A stretch of 38,624 nucleotides of DNA from Candidatus Kaiserbacteria bacterium RIFCSPLOWO2_01_FULL_45_25 (lineage in GTDB: Bacteria > Patescibacteriota > Minisyncoccia > Phycocordibacterales > UBA918). The stretch is taken from contig MFLT01000008.1 of NCBI GenBank assembly GCA_001781415.1, forward strand, positions 249,036-287,659. The letters run 5' to 3'. The notes under the pieces were generated by a model. It saw nothing but the letters and a program-made list of their open reading frames with translations, was not told the DNA's origin and ran no database searches. Made by a program: the position numbers and the translations under genes. This document shows positions 30,961 to 38,624 of the stretch, in pieces (position 1 is the stretch's first letter; each line of letters opens with the position of its first letter).

Positions 30961-30986
30961 GCGCCAACCCCTGTTGGCGCTTTTTT
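30961..30986 (+). terminator. Terminator of the 30390 gene
   Basis: GCGCCAAC-CCCT-GTTGGCGC followed by TTTTTT. Confidence 0.9.
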
Positions 30987-31039
30987 ATTACCCGGCTTAT
31001 CGTCTCTGAGCCCCCTATTGAATTATTACTACATTCATG

Positions 31040-31045
31040 TATAGT
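31040..31045 (+). promoter_or_regulatory. -10 box of rpmH
   Basis: TATAGT, 8 nt before the rpmH ATG. Confidence 0.5.
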
Positions 31046-31053
31046 TGTGCGGT

Positions 31054-31203
31054 ATGAGTAAAAGAACCTATCAACCAAGTAAGCAAAAGCGTGCAACCAC
31101 GCACGGTTTCTTGGTTAGAAGTGCGAGCACGTCTGGCGCCAAAGTAATTCAAGCTAGACGACGAAAAGGACGAGCCCAACTAACGGTAAAAAAAGCTCAA
31201 TAG
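31054..31203 (+). CDS. rpmH: Large ribosomal subunit protein bL34
   Basis: A 49-aa basic product read directly from the sequence: [19 protein letters not shown] at the start and [13 protein letters not shown] near the end match L34. The typical rpmH-rnpA-yidC order follows. The stop codon lies inside the loop of the terminator hairpin. Confidence 0.95.
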   Translation: MSKRTYQPSKQKRATTHGFLVRSASTSGAKVIQARRRKGRAQLTVKKAQ

Positions 31204-31213
31204 GAGCTTTTTT
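31190..31213 (+). terminator. Terminator overlapping the rpmH stop
   Basis: AAAAAGCTC-AATA-GGAGCTTTTTTT; the TAG stop is in the loop/3' arm. Confidence 0.75.
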
Positions 31214-31250
31214 TCGTTATAGAGGTATACTTTAGTGGTATTTGAGGTAT

Positions 31251-31577
31251 ATGTTAAAAAAGACAGAAAGACTAAACCGAGCTGCTTTCTCAATCTACTT
31301 TGCTAGTGGTAAGCGTACTCATGGTACGTATTTAACTGTTATTACTGCACCAGCTGAGGCTCTCCTTTCTGCGGTGGTGGTCGGTAAAAAGGTCTCCAAA
31401 AAATCACCAACCAGAAATTCTATCAAACGGCGTATTTATGCCCAGGTGGAGGCCTTAACCAAAAAGACCGGGTACACTGGAGTAGTTATTGTTATAACAA
31501 AACCAGAGGTGGTTAAGCTGTCTCGAAAGGACTTCCAGGCGGCTGTGCTGGAGGAACTTGGACGAGTTATAAAATAA
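31251..31577 (+). CDS. rnpA: Ribonuclease P protein component
   Basis: The 108-aa basic product begins MLKKTERLNRAAFSIYFASGKRTHG; the RNase P protein signature is SKKSPTRNSIKRRIYAQVEAL (usual form KxxxRNxxKR), with the RNR-like motif kept as TRNSIKRR. It helps the P RNA cut tRNA 5' leaders. ATG 31251 is preferred to a TTG three codons upstream; GAGG lies 4 nt before it. Confidence 0.92.
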   Translation: MLKKTERLNRAAFSIYFASGKRTHGTYLTVITAPAEALLSAVVVGKKVSKKSPTRNSIKRRIYAQVEALTKKTGYTGVVIVITKPEVVKLSRKDFQAAVLEELGRVIK

Positions 31578-31580
31578 GGG

Positions 31581-31586
31581 TAGAAT
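31581..31586 (+). promoter_or_regulatory. -10 box of yidC
   Basis: TAGAAT, 7 nt before the yidC ATG, starting 3 nt after the rnpA stop. Confidence 0.55.
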
Positions 31587-31593
31587 ACCAGAC

Positions 31594-32322
31594 ATGTTTA
31601 ATTATATTTGGCACACATTTTTCTTTGACCCAGTCTACAACGGCCTGGTGTTTTTTATTGACGTAATGCCGGGAGGAGACGTTGGGTTGGCTATTATTGC
31701 TATTGTGGTGGTGGTTAAGACTATTCTCCTCCCTCTTTCAATTAAAGCCGCCAAGACGCAGCGAGTGATGCGAGAGATTGAACCAAAACTCAAGGAGATT
31801 CGCGAAACCTTAAAAGACAAGCGACAAGAGCAGGGTGAAGCTATGTTGAAGTTGTATCGTGAAGCTGGTATTAGTCCATTTGCTAGTATCTTCCTCATCT
31901 TCTTACAAATTCCAATTGTAATTGCCCTTTACTTTTCTGTTTATACTGGAGGTGGAATTGCCCTCCCAGCTATTAATACCGACATACTATACTCGTTTGT
32001 TTGGATACCGGAGCTGGTCAATATGAATTTCTTAGGAATGCTTGATATTACAGGCAAAAGCCTGGTCCTCGCCTTCTTGGCCGGTGTGACTCAGTTCTAC
32101 CAAGTTAAGATGGCTATGCCGGCCCTGCCTCCACGTGATCCAAACGCTGCTCCAAACTTCAAAGAGGACTTCGGACGCAATATGCAAATGCAGATGCGTT
32201 ACGTGATGCCGGTGATTATCTTCTTTGTGGCCTATTACATCTCAGCAGCTATTGCCCTCTATTTCTTTGTTAGTAACCTAGTAGCTGTATTACAAGAGGT
32301 TTACATCAAGAAGCATCGATAG
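31594..32322 (+). CDS. yidC: YidC/Oxa1/Alb3 membrane protein insertase
   Basis: The 242-aa product lacks the large periplasmic domain of E. coli YidC and resembles the short gram-positive/organelle type. Five hydrophobic segments; the conserved core GLAIIAIVVVVKTILLPLSIKAAKTQRVM (with Lys instead of the usual Arg in the groove region) precedes the cytoplasmic coiled coil EPKLKEIRETLKDKRQEQGEAMLKLYREAGISPF. It inserts membrane proteins with or without SecYEG. No lipobox is seen at the N-terminus. Confidence 0.93.
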   Translation: MFNYIWHTFFFDPVYNGLVFFIDVMPGGDVGLAIIAIVVVVKTILLPLSIKAAKTQRVMREIEPKLKEIRETLKDKRQEQGEAMLKLYREAGISPFASIFLIFLQIPIVIALYFSVYTGGGIALPAINTDILYSFVWIPELVNMNFLGMLDITGKSLVLAFLAGVTQFYQVKMAMPALPPRDPNAAPNFKEDFGRNMQMQMRYVMPVIIFFVAYYISAAIALYFFVSNLVAVLQEVYIKKHR

Positions 32323-32335
32323 AAATTATATGAAC

Positions 32336-32380
32336 AAAATAAAACTCTTCGTAATTTACATTTACGAAGAGTTTTATTTT
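32336..32380. terminator. Bidirectional terminator between yidC and the secretion cluster
   Basis: A 19-bp perfect stem (32336-32354 with 32362-32380; core CTCTTCGTAA/TTACGAAGAG) with A-rich and T-rich arms between convergent genes. Confidence 0.9.
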
Positions 32381-32390
32381 TGTGGGCTGT

Positions 32391-33158
32391 CTAAGCTCCA
32401 CCTCTGGTTCCACGATCATCAGCCCTAGGGTTGGGTGGATTTGGGGTGAAACATCTAGCGGTAAAATCTCCACTTTGGGTGTACTCAGATCCGGCTGGAC
32501 ACTGAGCGCGCGCTGCCTCACAATCAGCGGTCCCGGTTTGTCTATTTTGTCCGCACCTAAGATTTGTCGTTGTTCCGTATGAGCAGGTAACTCTACTGGT
32601 GTTTGTTCCAGACTGCACAATTTGACCATTGGTACTTGAGGTGCAAGCGGTTCTAGCTGCTAAACAAGATGGTTCGTCTGCGCACTGTGTGACCACGTTG
32701 CCCTCCCCTCTGGCTACTCCTGGTAAAGGAGCTTGCCCAGAGTCTGTTGGTGTGTCTCTAACTGGTCGGCCGGGTGATTGTGCGGCTGGTGCAAGGAATA
32801 GACTCATAGCACGCAGTTGGGGGTTGATAGTTTCAAGGATAACTACGGCTGAAATAACAATAAGGAGACCAATTAATGCTCCTTGAATATCACTTTTGGC
32901 GTCAGCCTTTGATGTGACCACATCAGAGAGTACGTACTTAACTCCAGCAATAATAATCTTAATCACTGCCAATAAAGCAGCAATACTGATAGATAAAATA
33001 TACAGGGCATTAATATACTGCCCAATACTGGCAGTATTGGCGTCAACTCCAGGGATGCCAACCAAGACTCTAAATGGAGGCGGTGGGGTTTGGGCAAAAA
33101 CAATCGCCGGAGTGACGGCAACTATAAAAGTGACAACTGAAAGAATTCTATAATTCAT
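32391..33158 (-). CDS. TrbC/VirB2-like pilin-type protein with Cys-rich tail
   Basis: The 255-aa product has a signal-like N-terminus (MNYRILSVVTFIVAVTPAIVFAQ), then two membrane helices (about 46-70 and 88-112), the layout of VirB2/TrbC-type subunits found in type IV secretion clusters. The long tail (about 120-255) has many Cys and Gly/Thr-rich repeats and would lie outside. ATG 33158 lies inside the end of the upstream gene (11-nt overlap) and is preferred to a TTG seven codons earlier. Last gene of the cluster. Confidence 0.7.
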   Translation of the reverse strand: MNYRILSVVTFIVAVTPAIVFAQTPPPPFRVLVGIPGVDANTASIGQYINALYILSISIAALLAVIKIIIAGVKYVLSDVVTSKADAKSDIQGALIGLLIVISAVVILETINPQLRAMSLFLAPAAQSPGRPVRDTPTDSGQAPLPGVARGEGNVVTQCADEPSCLAARTACTSSTNGQIVQSGTNTSRVTCSYGTTTNLRCGQNRQTGTADCEAARAQCPAGSEYTQSGDFTARCFTPNPPNPRADDRGTRGGA

Positions 33159-34326
33159 ACATCCAAAGGGTGTTATCAAGCTTGTTTATAAAGTATAACA
33201 CTTCCCCAGTGTCGTTAAGGTCTAGATTAATAATATCGATTTGACGACCACTTTCTTCCAAGGTGTCAAACAATAATTCACCAGTGAGTGAATTACCGTC
33301 CAAGAGCCATACAGAGTCAGCGAAGGTTATTTCACCAGCGTACCAGTCCTCCTGGTTACGTAGGTTGGTCTTGCTGCCATCTTGAGCGCAGATAAAGACT
33401 CCCTCATCAGCAGCTCCTGTACACTTTTCCACCAAAACGGCAGAATCTAGTGATTCTTTAACCCCAAAGGAGTGATCAAAAAAGTAACTCTTTAGTCGCC
33501 GTCCCTCAATAACGTTGTAGAGGGTGATGTTGCCACTCTTGAGTGCTGTAAGGCCAAGTCCTTGGACTGGTAGACGGGTTAGAGTGTCGCCAGAAATTTC
33601 ATAAAGTTGACCTTCAAGAGCCGTGGCTGGCTTTGGATAGACTAAATGTGAATCACCTCTCTCCTTCCCCCACTCTACTTTTGCTTCAAGGAATGGAAGA
33701 GTAAAAAGTAGTGCTGAACTATTGCTTTGTAGGTTGTAAGTTACAGCACTGCTGGTGTCAGCCTCACGACTGAGGATATAGAGTTCTTCATTATTATTAA
33801 AGGCAACATCAAGGGCTGTTCCCTCGTAAGATTTAGTGATACTGACAGTTGATGTCGATATGGTACCAACAGTTAATGGTGTTGACTTTGAAGCGCTGGC
33901 ACTACGCATAGCGTAATAACGGCCAGTGTTTGAGATTTCAGCGGCAATAGTTTGGGGGAAAGTGGTGGCAGAAACTCGCAGTGTCTCCCCACTCTCAGTA
34001 TTGATAGTGTAGACATGTCCAGTGCCCATCTCTACGTAATATATCAAGGCTGGGGTGGTGGTACTGAGTTGAACTTCTCTAAAACCGGCGACTGGGCCAG
34101 TGGTGAGTTGGCGAAGACGTCCTGCATCCACATTTACTACTGGGGATTCCTCAATCACAACTGGTGGGACGACGATGTCACCTTCTGTCACCTCCCCTTC
34201 AGTGCCAAGATTGGCAAAAATATCATCAGTGGTTGCGGGTGCACCGTAGACCAGTAAATATACCCAAACTCCTAAGAGTAGTAGGATTACTGCTAGACCA
34301 CCAATAATAAAGAATTTTTTATTCAT
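33148..34326 (-). CDS. Membrane-anchored protein with probable beta-propeller
   Basis: The 392-aa product has one N-terminal membrane helix (about 5-27), then a Pro/Val-rich linker and a domain (about 70-392) made of repeated beta strands (ALIYYVEMGTGHVYTINTES, ELYILSREADTSS, GEVLYFINKLDNTLWMYEL), suggesting a WD40/propeller-like fold outside the cell. No enzymatic motif. Located between the Ig-like protein and the VirB2-like protein; overlap and 4-nt spacing indicate one operon. Confidence 0.7.
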   Translation of the reverse strand: MNKKFFIIGGLAVILLLLGVWVYLLVYGAPATTDDIFANLGTEGEVTEGDIVVPPVVIEESPVVNVDAGRLRQLTTGPVAGFREVQLSTTTPALIYYVEMGTGHVYTINTESGETLRVSATTFPQTIAAEISNTGRYYAMRSASASKSTPLTVGTISTSTVSITKSYEGTALDVAFNNNEELYILSREADTSSAVTYNLQSNSSALLFTLPFLEAKVEWGKERGDSHLVYPKPATALEGQLYEISGDTLTRLPVQGLGLTALKSGNITLYNVIEGRRLKSYFFDHSFGVKESLDSAVLVEKCTGAADEGVFICAQDGSKTNLRNQEDWYAGEITFADSVWLLDGNSLTGELLFDTLEESGRQIDIINLDLNDTGEVLYFINKLDNTLWMYEL

Positions 34327-34330
34327 AGTA

Positions 34331-35293
34331 CTAGAAGTTTAATTTAAACTGACCACGCACTCCTTGTAGTAATGAATTCAAATCACGGACGTGAAAATCA
34401 ATTGTTGAAGCTGAAAAAGTTTGGTTTTCGGCAGTTAAGGTTATTTCGTATGGGTTAGTATTTGGATTTTGTACTACAACGTTGTTGATCTTCCATTCAA
34501 CCAAATCAGGGTTATTGTAAGTTTCTATGTCGAGGTTGAATGGCTCAGCCTGCATAGTGACACTATCACCAGTTAAGTTAAGTGAAGTAACAGAACGATT
34601 ACTTAGTCCGTAAAGAGAACTCTTTTCATAAAAATGTAGACTTGGTGAGACTGATGGTATTGAGACAGTACGACGAGCTAAGATTTCACCAGTTAAAGTA
34701 CTAACCTCAAGTCCGATCAAGAATTCACTTCCTGGTGGGGTGGTGATAGAGGTTTTGTTTTTGCCACGTTGGGCTCCACCGCCAATTACGGTGTTGTTCA
34801 TGCGCCATGTGTAGAGGAGATTATTAGAATCAACAGCACTGTTACTCAAAACCGCCGTTAGATTTACGGCACTGCCGACACTTGGGACTGACCGCCCAAG
34901 ATAAAAATATGGGGTTTTGGTTTGGGCTTCAACAATAATATCTAAATACCGCGGAGTGACAGTTTGTTTGATGATTTGGGTGCGGCCAGTACTAAAAGTC
35001 ACAACCGCCTCGATGATAGTTGGCTGCCCACCGTCTTTAGAGCGTAGGTTGATGGTTCGTAGATTGGCTGCTTCAGTCAGTACTTCCCCATCCACTCGCC
35101 AAGTGATGTTAGTTACTCGATCAATTGAAGAATAGTCATCCAATGAGGAAGTAAAGGAAGTGTTTGGTTCTGGGTAAGCGGGAGTGGTTTTGATTGATAT
35201 TCCAGGTTCGGTAATACTGGTACCAATTTGGGCGTAGGTGACAGAAATTGGTAAAAACAGGAATATAAAAATACTGACTAGTAGGTGCTTCAT
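34331..35293 (-). CDS. Secreted protein with Ig-like beta domains
   Basis: The 320-aa product has a signal peptide (about 1-21, ending VTYAQ) and three similar beta-rich segments: ITWRVDGEVLTEAANL, YTWRMNNTVIGGGAQ and VEWKINNVVVQNPNTN, each followed by T/I-rich strands. The W-x-(V/I/M)-(D/N) pattern is typical of PKD/Ig-like repeats. It probably forms an extracellular stalk of the secretion machine. TATGAT lies 6 nt before the ATG, an internal promoter in the cluster. Confidence 0.7.
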   Translation of the reverse strand: MKHLLVSIFIFLFLPISVTYAQIGTSITEPGISIKTTPAYPEPNTSFTSSLDDYSSIDRVTNITWRVDGEVLTEAANLRTINLRSKDGGQPTIIEAVVTFSTGRTQIIKQTVTPRYLDIIVEAQTKTPYFYLGRSVPSVGSAVNLTAVLSNSAVDSNNLLYTWRMNNTVIGGGAQRGKNKTSITTPPGSEFLIGLEVSTLTGEILARRTVSIPSVSPSLHFYEKSSLYGLSNRSVTSLNLTGDSVTMQAEPFNLDIETYNNPDLVEWKINNVVVQNPNTNPYEITLTAENQTFSASTIDFHVRDLNSLLQGVRGQFKLNF

Positions 35294-35299
35294 ACAGTA

Positions 35300-35305
35300 A
35301 TCATA
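35300..35305 (-). promoter_or_regulatory. -10 box of the 34331-35293 gene
   Basis: TATGAT on the minus strand, 6 nt before the ATG, in the 46-nt gap to the upstream gene. Confidence 0.45.
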
Positions 35306-35339
35306 ACAAATTTAATTTCATAATTACTGCTTAGGGTGG

Positions 35340-36134
35340 TTATTTTGGGTATTTCCAAACCACCGCCACGAAGACCAAAAACCAAGGAAATAGGTTCAGA
35401 AGTGGGGTGGCGTAGCCAATTAGAGCCAACAAAAATGTCACATATTTTGTACCAGAATTTTCTCCAGACAGTGGCTGTATTAAAGACATCATATATTGGA
35501 TGCTGGCTGCACACAAAGTGACAAAACCAATAGCAAAAGCAATCATATAACACAATATAAAAGCACCTGCCCCTATGTCGCTAACACTAATTGCTGTACC
35601 AGATATTAACCAAGCGCCTCCTTCAACCGCTCGTTCAACTGCCCATCCCATAGCGCTGGTAATCCAACTACTACTAACAGCGGCGTCGCCAATTCCTAAA
35701 ACCCCAAGAAAAACTATACTCATTAACGCAAACATCACCTGTATCGTCCATAAAGTCATTCCCCAAGCTACAATAGAACCACTAACTGTTGTAGACCTGG
35801 CGTATTTTATAGCCTTATTGACAGTTCGCTTCGAAAATAACTTCTTGCGGAGCGACGATGCAATCTGGTTTTTGGCTGACTCTGACTGCTCCGGTTTATG
35901 GTACTCTGGCTCATTGACTGCCGGCTGCGCTGCTCGCTCTGCTTGGGTCCGCCTGGTTGGATTTTGTGAACTTAGTAGTCTTGGATCAGCGTTGGCATCA
36001 GAAAATTCCTCATTATTTAAATACTGAAAGTCGGTGTTTAGGCCTGGTCGTTCTACTTTTTTGGTATTACGAACCTGGTATTGGTAGGTATTTGGAGATT
36101 GCCCTTGGGCAGGTTTTCTTTGCGGGAGCGCCAT
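35340..36134 (-). CDS. Multi-TM protein of the secretion cluster
   Basis: The 264-aa product has a hydrophilic Gln/Pro/Glu-rich cytoplasmic N-terminus (1-110) and four to five membrane helices (about 118-150, 165-185, 190-215 and 235-262). It lies directly downstream of the VirB4-like ATPase, where a VirB6/TrbL or VirB3-type channel protein would be expected, but I see no specific signature. TATACT lies 9 nt before the ATG. Confidence 0.7.
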   Translation of the reverse strand: MALPQRKPAQGQSPNTYQYQVRNTKKVERPGLNTDFQYLNNEEFSDANADPRLLSSQNPTRRTQAERAAQPAVNEPEYHKPEQSESAKNQIASSLRKKLFSKRTVNKAIKYARSTTVSGSIVAWGMTLWTIQVMFALMSIVFLGVLGIGDAAVSSSWITSAMGWAVERAVEGGAWLISGTAISVSDIGAGAFILCYMIAFAIGFVTLCAASIQYMMSLIQPLSGENSGTKYVTFLLALIGYATPLLNLFPWFLVFVAVVWKYPK

Positions 36135-36149
36135 ATACGCATAAGTATA

Positions 36150-37952
36150 CTACATGCGTGAACTCTGGTATTCCTCACGGGCTTTTTTGATTTGTAGGAG
36201 TTGGGCTGGGTCGGAGGTGATAATTTGGTTTTCAGTATATGAGCCAAGAATTCTAATGGCCACATGTTTCATTCCGACGAAGAATATCCCCTCCCCCACG
36301 TTTGATTCTAGAAGTAGGAACTTCTCCTCATCAGTTAAGTTAAAGGTTTTTTGAATGTTATCAATAGCGGTTGGTGATTGTTTCATCAAAAACTGCATTG
36401 ATGAGTTGGTAATCATCGGTACACCATATGGAGAACGCAAAAAGTCATCCACGTCTTGGGTAATAGTAGCAATACCGAGGTAATACTTTCTTCCTCGCTT
36501 AGCCATACTAAAGAGGAATGAAGCGGTATCTTCAGATTTCATCATCCACCAAGCCTCGTCGATAACTAAGAGGCGCTTAACCATTCGTCTTCGCACTGAC
36601 CCCCAGATAAAGTTTGTGATGATGTACATGGCAATGGTTTTGAGCTCATCTTCCATGTCTCGTAGCGAGAACACCACAAATTTTTGGTTAATATCAACGT
36701 TGGTTGGTTGATTCATAAAACCAGACCAAGTACCAGAAGTGTACTTTTGTAGTCTGGTAATGAGTGAGGCACTACCGTCCATACCAGCTAGCACCATCTC
36801 AAAGTCTGAGAGAAGTGGCGGTTCTTGGCTACCAAAATCTGAATCACCGGTAATGTCCTTCAAAGCGTAAGTTTCTTGAATGGCGAGGTCTAGTACTGTC
36901 TCTTCTTCTGGACTGAGTCCCCCAAGCATTAAACGGAAAAGACCAATTAGTTCAATAATGTGACTACGAAGAATGTCGCGGGGATTTTCGTCTGGAAGTG
37001 GTGGTGGGAGGTCAAACGGATTAATGTGGTGATCAGAAGAAAGTGAAATATTAAAGAATCTTCCACCGGTGGCTTCAGCTAGATATTCGTATTCTCGTTC
37101 TGGGTCAAGCACAATCACTTCAGTTCCAAACATTAGTGAGCGCAAAATCTCGAGCTTTAGAGCGTATGACTTACCGGCTCCAGAAGTAGCAAAGGTTACC
37201 GAGTTGTAGTTGGTAAGAGAAAATCTATCAAAGAGCACCAAAGATGAATTGTGGCGGTTAACGCCATAGAGAACACCAGTATCTGAGGTGAGGTCAAAAG
37301 AAGTGAACGGGAAGAAGCTAGAAAGTGGAGAAGAGTTAAATTTACTATGTACCAAGAGCTCATCAGTCGCGAGTGGTAAAGTGCTTTGTATACCCTGCTC
37401 TTGCTGGAAGAGGGCCGGCTTAATGTAGACGAGGCGAGCATCGAGAATTCCCTTAATGTCGTTCTCGGCTTTGTTGAGAGCGGCGTCATTTTCACCATAG
37501 ATGGTGATGTATAGTCCAACATCAAATAGTTTCTCTTCAGACTGTTGTAGCTTGTCGCGGAGCTCTTCAAGGTTGCGGTAAGCAGCTTCTAGTTGTGGGT
37601 CGCGCACTTCTCCCTTCTCGGCTTTGATGTTTATTTGGCTTTGTACCTCCGCTACTTTCTTCTGGAACTTCTTTAAAGTTTCAGAAGTATCAATAGGGTG
37701 AATAACAATTGAAATATCTAGCTCTTTCTCAAGGTTGAGAATTGGTTCCATCCAACCTTCAGTAAGGTAGCGAGGGTAGGCCACAGCGTAATACACCCGA
37801 GCACTCATACCACTGATGTTGATACTGCGCGGTCCAATATTGATGGCTGAAGGAGCAATAACATCAGTTAGTGTCAGTAGCTGATCACTAACAGATGGTG
37901 CGCCCTCTGGCGTCTGGTTGTTTTTTGGTTGTAGAAAATCAAAAAGTGCCAT
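36150..37952 (-). CDS. VirB4/TraC-like ATPase (C-terminal, ATPase part)
   Basis: The 600-aa product contains the ATPase core: Walker A TSGAGKS (about 256-262), LDPEREYEYLAEATGG, Walker B LLVIDEAWW (about 460-468), then FSMAKRGRKYYLGIATITQDVDDFL and the C-terminal SPTAIDNIQKTFNLTDEEKFLL. It energises substrate transfer or pilus assembly in type IV secretion. Start chosen at MALFDFLQ, 10 nt after the preceding stop; the longer start would overlap that gene. The N-terminal VirB4 part is partly in the separate gene upstream. Confidence 0.9.
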   Translation of the reverse strand: MALFDFLQPKNNQTPEGAPSVSDQLLTLTDVIAPSAINIGPRSINISGMSARVYYAVAYPRYLTEGWMEPILNLEKELDISIVIHPIDTSETLKKFQKKVAEVQSQINIKAEKGEVRDPQLEAAYRNLEELRDKLQQSEEKLFDVGLYITIYGENDAALNKAENDIKGILDARLVYIKPALFQQEQGIQSTLPLATDELLVHSKFNSSPLSSFFPFTSFDLTSDTGVLYGVNRHNSSLVLFDRFSLTNYNSVTFATSGAGKSYALKLEILRSLMFGTEVIVLDPEREYEYLAEATGGRFFNISLSSDHHINPFDLPPPLPDENPRDILRSHIIELIGLFRLMLGGLSPEEETVLDLAIQETYALKDITGDSDFGSQEPPLLSDFEMVLAGMDGSASLITRLQKYTSGTWSGFMNQPTNVDINQKFVVFSLRDMEDELKTIAMYIITNFIWGSVRRRMVKRLLVIDEAWWMMKSEDTASFLFSMAKRGRKYYLGIATITQDVDDFLRSPYGVPMITNSSMQFLMKQSPTAIDNIQKTFNLTDEEKFLLLESNVGEGIFFVGMKHVAIRILGSYTENQIITSDPAQLLQIKKAREEYQSSRM

Positions 37953-37962
37953 AAATAGATAC

Positions 37963-38595
37963 TTAGGTGTTAAATACTGGAGCCGCCCCAGTTGGATCAG
38001 TTGGATTATAAATATGGTAGTACAGCTCAACCAAATCTTCAGACTTCAAAGGGATAGTGCGCACACCAATTCGAGATAGACCTTGTTCGACCACTGATAC
38101 CCGTTGTTCTAGTTGGATACGGTGCTCCTCAAACTGCCTATCGGCAGGAGTGGCTTGTTGGCCTGGTGAGAAGAACGAAGTAATTCCTTTGCTGATGTTT
38201 ATGGCAGCTGGGGTGTAAGGTACCACTACAAAGAAACTTTTACTCATCACATCAACTTCGGAAGTAAAGGTGCGGATAAAGTCCATATACTCGCGTAGTT
38301 GAATACGCATTAAGTCATTGTCTTGCAGGCTTTCGCGAGTAGCCAGTAGGGCTAGGTACGGTTCTATGTTTAGACGTCGTGATTGCACGTAGATTTGTAG
38401 TGAGAAATCTAGAGTGTTCAAGAAGCTTTGAAAGTGATGCAAAATAGCTTGTTGTTCATCACCAGACTTGAGAGCAAAGTTAATTGAAGAAGCCAAAAGT
38501 ACCGAACACATTTGTCCGCTTTTGAGGATAACGACACCATCTTTGATATCTTTGATGGCAACAAAATCTTGTGATGAAGGAGTGGCTTTTGGCAT
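37963..38595 (-). CDS. TraC/VirB4 N-terminal-like protein
   Basis: The 210-aa product resembles the N-terminal domain of TraC/VirB4 proteins: DFVAIKDIKDGVVILKSGQMCSVLLASSINFALKSGDEQQAILHHFQSFLNTLDFSLQIYVQSRRLNI, then a helical part and LVELYYHIYNP, which usually leads into the ATPase domain. Here it stops and the ATPase is encoded by the next gene, 10 nt later. Split VirB4 genes of this kind occur in Patescibacteria clusters; both halves probably assemble. The gene starts 29 nt from the window edge, so further cluster genes (e.g. PrgI-like) may lie beyond. Confidence 0.82.
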   Translation of the reverse strand: MPKATPSSQDFVAIKDIKDGVVILKSGQMCSVLLASSINFALKSGDEQQAILHHFQSFLNTLDFSLQIYVQSRRLNIEPYLALLATRESLQDNDLMRIQLREYMDFIRTFTSEVDVMSKSFFVVVPYTPAAINISKGITSFFSPGQQATPADRQFEEHRIQLEQRVSVVEQGLSRIGVRTIPLKSEDLVELYYHIYNPTDPTGAAPVFNT

Positions 38596-38624
38596 ACTAT
38601 TCTTTTTTTTGTAAAGCTTCTAAT

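Overview
The window looks like a piece of a small-genome Candidate Phyla Radiation (Patescibacteria, probably Parcubacteria/Paceibacteria) chromosome close to the replication origin. This rests on the compact gene order, short single-domain versions of housekeeping proteins, a PilMNO/PilB type IV pilus set, a type IV secretion-like cluster with VirB4 split in two, and many genes whose -10 box lies only 6-10 nt before the start codon (leaderless mRNAs). The lineage is inferred from gene content only; no 16S gene is present.

Layout. 1-650: tRNA-Arg(TCT) inside an unusual array of hairpins. 651-3271 (minus): pilM-pilN-pilO plus a small membrane protein. 3321-4044 (minus): ruvX and a tRNA-binding-domain protein. 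4151-6032: ECF sigma factor followed by a membrane-anchored acidic protein with a duplicated domain. 6103-9696: DUF2200-like protein, tRNA-Arg(GCG), tRNA-Ser(TGA), small membrane/VOC/unknown proteins and rpsT. 9789-14205: ruvA, a MurE-like ligase, an Lnt-like acyltransferase, a SpoU methyltransferase and a DoxX-like protein. 14206-15144: tRNA-Lys(TTT) with an 80-bp tandem duplication in front and a long hairpin array behind. 15145-19766: two isolated GC-rich genes with Shine-Dalgarno sites flanking holA-polA and tsaE. 19912-24468: pilB, a structured ncRNA (6S-like), ruvB-yebC-ruvC and an acidic protein. 24763-31577: PBP1A, dciA-like, dnaN, dnaA, oriC-like DnaA boxes, a secreted GC-rich cassette gene, rpmH, rnpA. 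31594-32322: yidC. 32391-38595 (minus): type IV secretion-like cluster.

Functionally the window combines replication initiation (dnaA, dnaN, DciA-like), replication/repair polymerases (polA, holA), the full Holliday-junction set (ruvA, ruvB, ruvC, ruvX), cell-wall synthesis (MurE-like, PBP1A), ribosome/tRNA functions (rpsT, rpmH, rnpA, tsaE, SpoU) and two envelope machines (type IV pilus, conjugation-like secretion).

The most unusual signal is around the tRNA genes. Each of the four is followed by a terminator-like hairpin and then an inverted copy of its own 3' end; in three of them that copy is split by an inserted perfect or near-perfect hairpin between the T-loop complement and the acceptor complement. 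Three of the four also have a hairpin-bearing mimic of the tRNA 5' half or acceptor stem upstream. A family of about 25-65-nt hairpins (at least seven copies, with stem changes that preserve pairing) sits in the same places. I do not recognise this as a described element. A separate ~125-nt structured element occurs twice, in front of two cell-wall genes.
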